From Corbicula japonica (lineage: Eukaryota; Mollusca; Bivalvia; Venerida; Cyrenidae), in assembly GCA_038501625.1 (NCBI GenBank), contig JAZAYU010000174.1:1070420-1134419 (forward strand): 64,000 nucleotides of DNA, in the 5' to 3' direction. Position 1 is the stretch's first letter; every line of letters begins with the position of its first letter. Position numbers and translations under genes: made by a program. Positions 26,201 through 39,765 of the stretch are shown here, piece by piece. The notes beneath the pieces were generated by a model, which did not search any database, had not been told where the DNA came from, and saw only the letters and a program-made list of their open reading frames with translations.

Positions 26201-29200
26201 TACACATATAATGTCATTGTGGCGCGGAAAGAGGTGACCAATACATGCTGCAAATATAAAATCAAAACTGGTCATTTGCGTCAGTGTCTGATTTCAGAAT
26301 CTTTCGATTGTTCATTATTTAAAGTTTAAGCACAGCTAGCGAAGTGATCCGCGCTTTTAGAAATGAAACATTCTGTTTTGATCAGGGTCTTAGATTGAAA
26401 GACACTGGGTTGATTAGGAACGTCCATATCTGGTCACATGTAATTATGGATTAAGAAAAATGTTTTTAATATTTATGATGCATGGAGTACTTGTAAAGAT
26501 TGAACACACAAAAAAGATATCGTTGCGTGTATTTTCAATTATTTGTCTTCGCTACCGGAAGCCATTATGAGCGATGCCTAGTGTTAGTTATTTTAGGTTT
26601 TGGAGGATAGTGCAAGATACAGAGGATCGTCCCTGGTGTAAAGCACCACTACACTGGACTTCGGGTTTAAGTCCCATCCGAACGACTATCAGTTATTTTA
26701 GTTGGAGTAGCAGGGGATCAAACCAGCGATACCTGGACTCAAACCAGACGCGCTAACCACTGCGCTAATGATCCGCTCTTAAAGATAACATGTTACCGAC
26801 CATCCTTTTAATTGATAAATACAATAAACCAAATCGAATTCCTATTTCCCAGACACCGTCCGTGTGCAATCAAAACACAGTAACCAAAAGTGCTATTAAC
26901 ACCCTGTGGTCATTGCAGTCGTTAAATTCCCTGTCCCGCGCAGCTAATTGATGCCTGTCATCAGCGAAGCCTAAACTTCAGGTGACACAAATATTTTTGG
27001 AGTGACGAGACTAAAATATAACGGCGGCTAGTCAAAATATTGGGGCGGCGGCCGCCGCCCCTTCCGCCCCATTGACTACGCCTATGATATTTGAAGAGAA
27101 AACAGAAACTGATGCATAAAAGCATTTCTCGTTTAATATACATTACCTAGTACATGTAGTTAATACTGATATTTAAAGGTTTTAGATATGATAACTTCAA
27201 TGACCAAATGAAAGTTAAATTATTTAATAACTTAATTATTGTATTTCATAAGCCATCTATCTTTAAGGAATTTGAAGCAGAACTCACTAAATGGCAATCA
27301 GAAAAGCGTGTTTGTAGTCGCCAAGAACGAATATATAATCCTTATGACGATCTCCGCCTGGGTAGTAGACAAGGTAAATAATATTTATTAAATTTATTTT
27401 TTTTACCAGTTATCTACGTATGTGCGTTGTTTAAAAATTGTATTCGTTATGTCAGAAACTAGATATAATACGAAATATTAATTTTATGTAAGCTATTTTC
27501 TGATTGGTAAATGTTACATAGTATTACAATAGTCCTTAAAGTGCAGGACATATCATTTGCAACTCTCTTTTAATTTGTAACAGCAATTTTTTGTGAAATT
27601 TAATGTAATGAGTACCTCAAATGCGGCTTTTGTCCTATACAATTTTCTCTTTTTGTTTACCCATTCGTCTATGTAGTATGATACAGTAACTGCTAGTTAA
27701 AAATGGTTATTACAGTACTGAAAATTATGAAATTGGCAATTTTTCCGATTCCGATCCGATCCGCTTCCGATCCTAATGTCATCTATAACCGATCCGATTC
27801 CATTCCCATTGCGGTCCAAGTCCAACTCGATTGCACTCCAATTTTTTCACTTCAGACAATGCGCTCCAAACGATCTTTACGCTAAAACCGATTCTTCCGA
27901 TTCCGATCTTTTCGCTCCCGATTTTCATTGGTCATTAACAATGCGCTCCAAACGATCTTTACGCTTAAACCGATTCTTCCGAATCCGATCTTTTCGCTCC
28001 CGTTTTTCATTGGTCATTACTTATCTCGCGCTGAAATCATTAGGGAAAGATAGTTTCTCTTTTAGTTTCGGACAGCGTTCATGGTTTATATTTCATACTG
28101 AACTTAATAAATGTTTAAATTCAAAAAAATTTATTAGCATTAAATACATTTCAGTTGTGAATCTCCTTACTAAATAAAGAAAACACATTGATTTCATAAT
28201 GAAGCACGGGTGAATGTAAATGTTCCTTATTTCTTCCCGTGTGTGAGAAAAAATATTACGTATTTTCGCTTAAAGAGCACTTTATACAAAAAGGTTCCGA
28301 ATTTAATTTCAATACTATCATGCGTGTGAATGACAAACGCACCATTTACTATTATATGTTTTCAGTTTTATTTACAAAATTATAGTTAAATTAGTTTTTT
28401 ATTACTAGTGTTTGATAGCAGAAAACTCAATTAAATTATTGTCAAAAATTGCTTTGTTTAAAGTCGTTAAAAGAATCGGAAGAAGCGATTAGGATCGCTC
28501 ATATATATAACTGAAAAACTATAAATAGAAGCGATCCGATCCGATCCGATCAAACGCTCCGGTCTTTTCACTCCAAGCGATCCAAACGCTCAAAGCGATT
28601 CCGATCCGGTCAAAACGCTCCGGTCTTTTCACTCCAAGCGATCCAAACGTTCAAAGCGATTCCGATCCGGTCAAAATGCCCCGGTTTTTTCACTCCAAGC
28701 GATCCAAACGCTCAAAGCGATTGGTTTCGATTCCATTCCGTTTCCAATTCGATTGCGCTCCTAACAGGATCGGTTTGCGGTCCGCTTCCGATCCGGTTGT
28801 CAATTTCATGATTTTCAGTACTGTAAATACGTATTTGAATGTTGTCACATGAATAAGATACATGGATTGTTTTTGCAGACACAAGTATATAATTCTCGTT
28901 CAACGTAACGTTTGTTGCATTATTACAATAATAATAGCTTCTAACTAATCGTAAACATATGGTAATAGATTCGGGTGACATAAATGTCGAAGACGATCAT
29001 GTCTACGAGGAATTGCCAAGTTCAGAGGGAGAAAATGATGAAGAAGACGATAATGACAATAACGTATATGATGACAGTGAAGATGAGGGATATGAAATTG
29101 GCAACATTAACTTAAAAATCCAGCAAGGTGATATAACGACAGACAACAGCGAATGTATTGTAAACAGTTCAAACGAGGCGTTAGATTTGACAAGGGGTAA

Positions 29201-32200
29201 ACACTTTATACTATAAATTTTATGCGTTGATAAATAATGTCAATCCGCCAGATGATCTTCCCATATAAAACACTACAAAAACATTGCTTGTCTCATTGAT
29301 TTCCTTAATGAACAACTAAAATATTTTTTGGACGATAACATTTTTAAACCACTTCCTTCGCATTTACCGTTAGAATAAAGTTAGGAAATATTTTTAAAGA
29401 CTTATCGGAATTTCATTGACAACGGATACAAAATTTGACAAATGCATATCAGGAAAAGCCACAGACAGAAAACAGAAAAGACAATATCTCCATATAGCCA
29501 AAAAGCAGAGAGTAAATCAACGCATGGATTTACAAAATGAATATTATCAAACAAGACAACACAAACAAATAACGACGATGAGAACCTGACAAGAAACTGC
29601 CGATGGGAGGTGGGGTTAACCCAAGTTCTAGGTGCACAATTTCCCTCTACACCTTATCACATGAACAAACAAGTACAAGTTGCCTTGGTGAATCAGTTTA
29701 ATCCCACCTATCGATGTTTCATGTCCAAAACCAAACATTTGAAACATATTAAGCTACTGTGAAGCAAAACGGTTGGTACTTAATGACCTTACTGAGACCA
29801 AAACTCCTGGTGTCAAATACGTTAAAAGGTGAAATATGCATATCAGGAATCGCCACATTCAGAAAAAACAGTCTCCCCACACAGTCAAGAAGAAGAGAGG
29901 GAGAAATCATGGTTAATAAAATGCTCAGTTTCAAAAGAGACACCACAAACAATTAACAAAAGTGAGAACCCGAGGGGTTACCGCCTTGGAACGGTCAGTT
30001 GCAAATGAAATTGCCACTGGGGGTTTAAACCAGGTTCTAGGGTGCACCAACCTCGCACTGGCCCCAACAGGTTCTCATATCACAAAGCAAATACAAGTTG
30101 TCTTGGTGAAACCACTCCAACCCACTTATCGGCTCAACAATGTTGCATGCAAAAGCACACAAACATATAAAACATAAGAATCTAATAGCATTGCAAAGCC
30201 AAAGGGCGGGTACTCGATGATCTTACCGAGACCAGAGATCCTGGAGTAAAATCAGCAGGAACACGATGACTTGGATAAAAGAAACAAAACGAGCTTCTAG
30301 GTTCTTTTAAGAAAAGATTTCCCCATAAACCTTCATAAACTCTTAAACCCCTGCCACCGTCGTGCAACCAAAGAGGTAAGCATAATGATCAACTGTAGAA
30401 GGGTTAATCACCAGGCATGCAGAGCGCTGTAAAATATCATGTTGGTAACCTGTCTTTTTAAATTTACAGATGGTTTTACGAATAACCGGGAGAAATTAAC
30501 ATTGCCCTTTCTCTTCTTAAGTTTGCAAATTAAATCTCAATAAAAACTGGCTGTGAAATACCTTGTTGCAATAGTGATTTTAAACTGCACCTGTGTTTAT
30601 GAATTAGATCTGGGTAGCGACGATAAAACTTGCAAAATGTTTTCCTTAATTTTTGATACAGATAACCTTGTTTTTAAAGCTTTTCTATAATGCAAAGATT
30701 ACGTTTATTGAAATCATTAACATCGTTGCAAGCTCTTGAAAAGCGAACAAGCTGTGAAATATAAACCCCGTAAGAAGTTGCACGGGCAACATCGTCGTCT
30801 AAAACGGAAAATTTACTATATTAAAATTAAAATCATTTCTTTTATCATATATTTTAGTAGTGACGTAACCATTTTCAATTGACAGATTTAGATCTAGAAA
30901 GTTTGCTTGCGTTTCTGAAGTTTTCGCTTTATTAAGTTGTATTTCTTTAGGGAAAATCTTATTAACAAGTAAGGAAAATGGTTATTATCTATATTTAATA
31001 AATCATCACGGTACCTCGAGGTGTTATTAAAAGCTGTAATAATATCATCTTGATGTTCAGATGAAAGAGATAACATAACGTCTCTTTCATAACAGTATAA
31101 AAACAGATCAGCAACAAGGGGTGCACAATTGGTACCCATCGGGATGCCTATTACTTGTTTATAAATAGAGGTGCCGAATCTAACATAAATATTATCCAGT
31201 AAAAAGTTAGCGACTCTATTAGGTCTTGACAAGTCCATAAAGTATAATTATCATAAGAACCATTTGTAAAAATGCCCTATGTTCATTACAAGTGATGAAG
31301 GTTTTATTTTCTCTAGCAAACGTTTTTTTTTTCAACGAGACTGGTTAGCATGTCTCTTATTAGATTATGAGGGAGCGAAGTGTATAAAGTTGAGAAATCA
31401 TAAGTAGATAAAACAGAACGCCTGAAAATTATTTGATTTAAGGTTTTTCAAAACGTCATTTGAATTTTTAATCGCCCAAAATAAATCAGAGCCTTTACGA
31501 AAAACAAGGATAAACTTAACACACTATGTATGTGTCATCTTATAATTATACTCTTATTTGCTTTAACAGAAAATAGTCTCTAAACTGACCTTTTGAGACA
31601 GATCTGCAGTCCTTTGCCTGAGTAAAGTAACCTGGCTGTGTGACCTGTGTTAGTCTTATGATTGAGAAGTTATTCTAAAAGCCCATAATATGAGTACTAA
31701 AAATGCATGCATTTCAAACATGCAATGTTTCTAATTTCATTAGGAGCTGTTTCTCAAGCAATTTTAGGGAAAGGAGGCAAAACATTGGCTAAAGAATTAA
31801 AGAAACTAAGTAAGTGTTTGTTTCTGTGTTTGCTTTTAAATAAAAAATAAAAAAACTATTTTCATATGAAGAATAACGGCAGTTTTTAGTCACCGGATGA
31901 CAAACTTTTTACTCATCAATACATAACCGGATGTTCATACTCGGGCTAAAATAGATGGTGATTTATAACATCGTCATAGTGAATTCAGTTTTGCCAATTT
32001 TAAGCTGAAACTTTGTAGATTTTCAATAGAATCCCATTATTGATGAAAACATCAATACAATCGATATTGAATCGTTTGAGTCTTATAGGTTATTTACTGA
32101 TAAATACATGACATGCAGATTTTCCTACTCGGACAAGTCGGACAATGGCTGACACTAAACAGTCAGCATTTTCTGCATATTGTTTGTTGTTGTTGTTATT

Positions 32201-35200
32201 TGTTTTGTTTGGTGTTTTTCGTGGGGGGGGGGGGGGGGGGCGATAGGGACATTATATGGCTAGTATGGTCGGAAAGGGACTAGTGAATGCCATGCTTTTA
32301 CTGACCTAATTATAGCAAATTAATGTTTAGATATACGATATATGAAAATGTCCTGAATATACATGTAAGAAGGCATATGTAAAACAATACTGACTTCACA
32401 CAAGTGCAGAACCAATACACCGGTTTCAAGGTGTCAAGTCTCTTTTAAAGGACATATGATCTATTCCTTGTTTGCTAAAATGAACAGTACAAACGTTTAA
32501 AATCATGTTATAAACCCCTCATCAAATATACCAATTATGATATCTAGCCTTTAAAAATATCTTTTGTAAGTTAAATTTAAAATCTTACACGATTTATATG
32601 AAACTGCTGCGTTGTAGGTACCATGTTTATTGTCTTACGACAGATTTTAGAATGCATCCAAATGGACCTATTTGCTTATGTAAAATATGGATGGCCATGC
32701 AACAAATTGCAGTTAGAAAACTACCGATAAACATGCTCAATCAAATTCAGCATGCTATAATGTGTCGTGTGTTACCATGATTACATCTATTATATTAGTG
32801 AAGCCGCATAAAAAGCATCTTAGAATTCAGAACATATTTCCGCACTTGTCCGCGAAACTTGTGAACACCAATCGAATGAATGACGTGAAGTTGGTTATCT
32901 CGAAAAAAACTCTGCACTGACCCAATCAATTCAGTTTCTCGACGTTGGCAGCTGAAGGGTAACTAAACCAAGTTCTTTTATAATATTTTATAATCTTCTG
33001 ATGCTATAAATTACAATCTCTAGGTAAACAAATGAAAAAAGAGCACGTTGTGGTCTCCTCAGCTCCAGGGCTACCATGCAAATTTATCATGCATGTTGTT
33101 GCTGTGGAAACAAGTCGAGAATGGAAACAAACTGTGAGGAGGTGTCTAGATATAGCTGAAAGGGTGCCTGTGTCAAGTATTGCATTTCCTGCTCTTGGAA
33201 CAGGTACATGTCTTTCCTTCATTATGTCCCTTAACTGTACGTTCCATTTCAATTTTGTCTGATTTAAGAATAAAAATAACAGTCTTTGATTTAACGTAGA
33301 ATTTAGCAATTTACAAAAAGTGAAATATGCATACATATATCCACGCTCTTCCACTACCGGCTCATAACATTCACCTCAGTTATAGGCTGGGATTACTTTC
33401 AACTACTTTTACTTAAACTAAAAGAAATAGTTCACCATTTACATTCACAATATCTTGGGTTTCTCCTGTTTTAATTAAAGATATTGAAGATTTCAGTCAT
33501 TTGTTTTACCTCAAACTTTCAATTTCAAAATTATGACTGTATACAACGAACTTCCTTAGTTTGGTCGTTTGGTCAAAAATCTTGACATTGAGCCTTTCGC
33601 AGAGATGTAAAGTGAGCGTAAGGAACGACAACTCTGCAAAGGAGATTGACATGTATCGGGAATCGCCATACTCAGAAAACACAGCCTCCCCAAGCAGCAA
33701 AAAATGAGAGAGGAAAAGCGAGCATGTGTTAATAAGTTTGAAATAAGATACCACAAACAACAAAAAAGATAACAGATAGACTCTGCTGCTATAATTTTTT
33801 ACCTAACGATGTTTAATTGTCGATTCAATTCATATTTACACTCCTAAATATTCTAAATCCTTACCAAAATATTGTGGATAATTTGTATAATCACGGCCTT
33901 TTTGAATGGCTTTTAGAACTTTCACATTGGACTGCACGCTTTTTTTTGCAAAAAGTGGTGAAACGTACGTGCTTGTCAAGGTCACAGGACAAAACCTGTG
34001 TACTGTCCAATAGTTTGTGCCCGACTTTTGTGGTCCATACGCCAAGGACTGAAATGCAAAATGGAAACAGTCAAATGACAGACTTTCATCATAGCGGATT
34101 GCAAGACGATTGTAAATATTATGTATAATTGACGGCGTGTGGTTTATGACGTCACCATTTACGAAAATTTACACTTCAACTTCGTCTTCTAGGATGAAGT
34201 CTTATTAATCTAACGAGTCATAATTTGAATTTTCTAACGGTAAACAGAGTGACGTAATAATTTGAAAGGCGTGGCAAAGTAGAACCGTTTGCAATTTATT
34301 GGACGTTGCACAATGTTGTGACGTGTGACGTCGCCGAGCACGCACGTTTTGCCACGTCGAGTTGCTGTGAAAAAGCGTGCCGTCATTCAATTTGGTCGTC
34401 AATGTTGCTGTTCCAACAGCCATTCGAAAAAGCCGTAATATCACAAATTCTTCTAATAATTTCTGTATTAAAGAGAGTATCAATGCGTGTAAATATAAGG
34501 ATTGAATCGATATTTGATGGTTTTCATTTGGGTATGAAAAACTGTTGGATTGTTTAAAGTACGCGTGAAGCCCTTCGGGCTTCACACACTTTAAATAACC
34601 CAACTATTTTCCATACCCAAATGAAAACCATCAAATACCGATTCAATCCTTAAGTATTATTGAAAATGACGTCATGAAAGAATATTGTGACCCTATAGTA
34701 TTGATTTATTGAGTGTTTAATGATGTTACTTTAATCACGGTTGATGACCTCAACTGCACGTGGTAAAAAAAACAACAGTCGTTCAAGACATGTAAGGTAC
34801 CAATGGGCTGTTTAAAAAAAATGGCTGGTTTGGGTTTTCCTGTTATAAAAATGTACAACAAACAGTTACTTCCATTTTCCTACTTTGCAGAGTGTCTAAT
34901 CATGCCCTTTAAAGATTTGTAAAGTTTCATCAAAATAGCACAATCTGTTTAAAAAATATTCTAAAATAAAGGGCAAAAAATGTCAGGAGTGTGACAAAAA
35001 AGTGCGACACTTTTCAAAATCACATTTGTTCAGACCATTATTTTACAAAACGCTTGAGTAAAGACAAATTTTAGTGTTGTTTTAGTAAAATCTACATTCA
35101 TTAGGCATCAAATAATGATAAAAATAAGCATTATATACTTAAAGTAATCAAAATATAAGCTATTAAGTCAAGCGTGGTAGATTAGAAAATACCTCAAGAA

Positions 35201-38200
35201 AATCAATACCTCTTTGCTTTATAAATTTATAGGACTTTTAAGATTAATAGTACATAAGAAATGTTTTGTGTATCATTAAGTTTCATGATTCTAGATGCAA
35301 TAATTATAATATTATCACCTTTATTGAAATTATATTTGTCTGCAGCTCCCTTCAGGGAATGTCAGCTAAATTTGTCAGGAGTGTGACATTATGCACATAT
35401 TGCAATATTTTGTCAACATATTCTTTATATGAAAACATGAGCATGTTTTTTCCTGGAAGTCTATGTCATGTTTTGTTAAATTGTGACAAACAGGAATGGC
35501 CTTAGTGAAACATTTTTGAGTACACTGCACTTATGTGGTTGTCAGGAGTGTGACACACTTTTTTAACAAAATGATTTTTTTATCTTTATGCGATACCACA
35601 AGTTCTAAAGCACCTATATTTTAATCTTCAACATGTATTTTAACAGAAATACACATTTAAATAATAAGAAACAGTAATACTAGTATTTTAAGCACATTCT
35701 TTGATTGATTTAATATAGGTCAATAAAGCTTCATAAAATTTTTTTATTCTGCCACATATGGGTATAACTTGATTAATTTTGATCACTGAAAAGATTGTAC
35801 AAACATATGGACCAACCAGTTTGGACTTTTTATGAACTTAAATTCTTTCCTTTTTTTACTTCACTTGCCATTTTTCAAATGACAATATCTCAGCAACCAG
35901 TTGACCAATTTCAAAAATCTTTCAGTTTTGTACTCAGTTTCAATAAGCAAAAAATTCAGAATAACAAGTTTGGAATTTGAACGAACTTTATTTTTTCACT
36001 ATTTTTTCACTTTTCCAGCCATTTTTTTAAACAGCCCCAATCTTGCATCATTAAAAGAAAACATTTCCTATTATATTACTACACCATCCCCTCTCTTTCT
36101 CACCAATAACATGTATGCTTCCTCTTAAATTTGCTACAAATTAATTATTTGAATTCTATGTGTGATTGAAAATAAAACTATACTAGAAGGGCATAACAAA
36201 CAAAAGGTTTCAACCGTTATTAACGAATGGGAAATTTTTAACATCGCTCGTCAGTGTTATACAAGTTTAAAACAACTAATCATTTTTATTATAGATCTAA
36301 TATCATTATAATTTTATATTGAGCAAAGGACTTAAAACGAAAGCGGATGAGATCGCGCGAATCATACTGGATGCCGTGATTGAATTTGAAGCTACACAGC
36401 CCCAGAACCTGACAGACATCAAGATTGTGATTTTCCAGCAGGTTATGGTCGCAGAGTTCCATAGAGTGTTTAAGGGAGATACCAAGAAAAAATCCAAATG
36501 GACTTTTACGGGCATGCTACGAAATGTTACAAGTAAAATTTTTTACTTACTAGTCTAAAATATAATATGAATTGAAAGTTTGCGACACTAGCAAATATTC
36601 AAATATTCATTATATTCAAATAGATCAGAGACTGAATAGATGTTTGTCATGTAAATAATTGTGCTCATTGTTCATTTTTTAAGAAAATATGATAATGGAA
36701 TAAACATCAATTATTAAGGTAACCGGAACGCCATTCTTTAAAATTATGTATGCTTTTAAACTACGGATGTTCAGGAAATGTTATACATGGACATTGAGAC
36801 CATCTACCAGTTATCACCGACATTTAGTAAGTCTGGTCATTTTATGAACTCGTACATGTGTATGTATGCTTCACACAAATTCGGCGTATATTAATCATGT
36901 GATAGGTGTTGAAGATTGTTTACTGGTAATTGCTGATAATATGTTGCTTATGTGATCTATAAAAACCACATAAAGAGTTAATGATTCTGTATTCACTTGT
37001 GTTTTTTTTTCTTTTTCTTCAAAAGTACTGTTCGTCATAAAAACTATAATATTAATGATAATTATAAAATTGGTATATCTATGCTGTTTCATTTAACATA
37101 TATAATCGGTTTAGTTTTATTTAAATTATTTCTCAGCCTTTGGATACAATTTTCCAGGTAAAGTGACGGGACGATCGAAACAACAGGAGCACATATATTC
37201 CACACCAAAGAAAAAGAAAACCAAGCAGCACAGTCGAAATACAATTACTTTTCTTATTGTTTCCCTATCGGAGAGTGTGAACGACCAGGCTGTACGAAAA
37301 TTGGAGAGCATAGTCGACAAGGAAGTGCACAGAAAAGAGTTTAAAGATACTATTATCATGAAACTGAATGACAATCAGGTGCGAAAAGATAACTATTTTC
37401 ACCTTTTAATTTTAAAAATGAAACGGTTGACGTTAGCAATGGCCTTATAAAAGAATGCAGACCACATCACATGTAATATTTTTCGCGGTTTAATCTCAAA
37501 CAAAGAATCGTGTAGATTATTTTACAATAAGGTTGAAAAGGGAACAGATGTAGATATTTATTATTTTTTTAATAGTCATAAGTTCTCAAAAATGTCATCG
37601 AAAACGTGTTTAATTCTCGCTGCTGCACAATATTTTATATCATTTCCAGCTACTTCGAATCCACAAATCGACGTAGAATGTCGGTTAAACTGAAGTTACA
37701 TTGTATTCACAGCAGTGTAATAAAACACAAACGGGATCAAAAACTATCCATCTAAACAGTTCAATTAATTACATGTATTTATTGATCGGGGCTATTTCAA
37801 TCACGATTTGTTATATTTTGTACTTGTTGGATAAGCTTAATGAAAAAGTAACTATTTTTATCAAAAATGCTTCATTCATTCCAAAGCGGTAACCCCTCGG
37901 GTTTTCATTTTTGTTAATTGTTAGTGGTGTCTCTTTTGAAACTGATTATTTTATTAACCATGCTCTCTCCCTCTCTTCTTCTTGACTGTGTGGGGAGGCT
38001 GTTTTTCTGAATGTGGCGATTCCTGATATGCACATTTCACCTTTTCATATTAAAATATCATAATGTTTAAATACAAGTTGATAAAGCCATGATAATATGG
38101 TTAAGAGTAATCTGAGGAATCAAGAGGCGACAAATACTCTTTTTTTCAGAAATATATTTGTCGATTACAACTGGAATATGTGACGATTTCACAAATATGT

Positions 38201-39713
38201 GATTGATCGGCACACTATTAGGAACTTTGCTCTTTAATGTTTCATCTTCTTTGTTTTTAATATGTTCAAAATCGGTGACATAAAAGACGATATTATTGAT
38301 AAATGTAATGTGGTTTCTACTGTTCGTCGGAGAACCGTGCTTTTTACAAACTTCACTTTTGACATTTGAATGTCTCCCTGACGAAATTTCTCAGAGGCCA
38401 CATATGATAACTTAGGTAGGAGGATTGTTATAAATACACTATCATGTCGATATAACGATAATTATGGAAGCATATTTGTGCCACAACTTAACCACGTAAA
38501 ATAACGTGAAAATAATGGAGGATTTCGTAAAAAAAGTTTTTTTTCGCGAAAACATCTATATTTTCACGATTAAAAAAAGTTATGTTAACACGAATTTATT
38601 TCTGTTAGTGCTCTAAACTGCCACAACATAAAGATAAAGTTTTCGTGTAAATAATGGAGGATTTCACGAAAACCCATAACTTTTCACCAAACCTTAAAAA
38701 TTTCACGAAAGATATTTTTGCATGAAAATAATGGAAGATTTCACGAAATCAGATTTCGTGAAACGAAAAACAGATAACTTTTCATGAAAGCGTAACAATT
38801 TCACGAAAGATGCCAGTTATCTAAAAATTATGGAAGCATATTTGTGCCACAACTTTTCTACATAAAATAACGTGAAAATTATGGATGTTTTCGCGAAAAA
38901 AAGTTATCTGTTTTCGAGAAAAAAATCTGTCTTCGTGATATCCTCCATTATTTTCATGGATACTATATCTTTATGTTGAGGCAATTTAGAGCATTATCAG
39001 GAATAAATTCGTGTTAATTTCTTTCGTGTGTAATTTATCTGTTTTCGCGAAAAAAAATTTCTTTTTGCGAAATCCTCCAATTTTTCACGTTAATTTATAT
39101 GGTTAAGTTGTGGCGCAAATATCCTTCCATAGATAATTAAGGAATAATTCTTATTTTGTGCGGTTCATGCAGATTGGACGTGCACGCGAGAGCTGGCAAA
39201 TTTACCATAAAGCGCTAGCGTGAACCTGCAATCTGCATGAACCGCACCAAAATAAGAATCATTACAGTACTTATATTTACATTTTATCATTTTTTTCTTT
39301 AAATAAACTTAAGTGAAATGGGTAAGTAATACGTGGGATTTTTTCAATAGTAACAGCCATTATTCCCCTTGACGTCATTACGGGTCATGCGGTTCATGCA
39401 AAATGAACCGAATTTTTTTAAACGAAAAAATCAATAGGAATGTAAATATTCAACTATACACAAACATTTGAACAATAAAGTTATAACATATATTCGTTTC
39501 ATTTTCTTCCAGATTCTGGAGATCAAATCAATATTTTCAACATATCACCTTGATTTCAAATTAGAAAAAGAAAATGGAATCATAGAATTATCAGGAATTG
39601 CGGCAAATGTCATCGAAGCAAGCGACAAAATTCACGGGTATTCATTAAACCACATATAATATATTGTTTATTAAATAAATAGATTTCCCCCTCTTTTTCT
39701 CTTCTCCCCCCCC

Positions 39714-39765
<52 letters not shown>

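Noticed and set aside
26705..26775. tRNA gene on the minus strand
   Set aside because: A and B boxes are present but the ends do not pair as an acceptor stem, and a non-tRNA body follows. It is better explained as a SINE.
10712..31510. Endogenous virus
   Set aside because: The polymerase-like frames match LINE ORF1/ORF2 and Penelope-like reverse transcriptase. No LTRs, capsid or envelope-type frames were found.
33004..33354. A 116-codon minus-strand ORF
   Set aside because: It overlaps PARP14-like exon 15 on the opposite strand and is a shadow of it.
34140..39380. Several TGACGTCA palindromes (about 34147, 34668 and 39371) as a CRE-controlled cluster
   Set aside because: The sites are scattered over 5 kb inside introns and mobile elements with no shared context, so chance or repeat origin is likelier.
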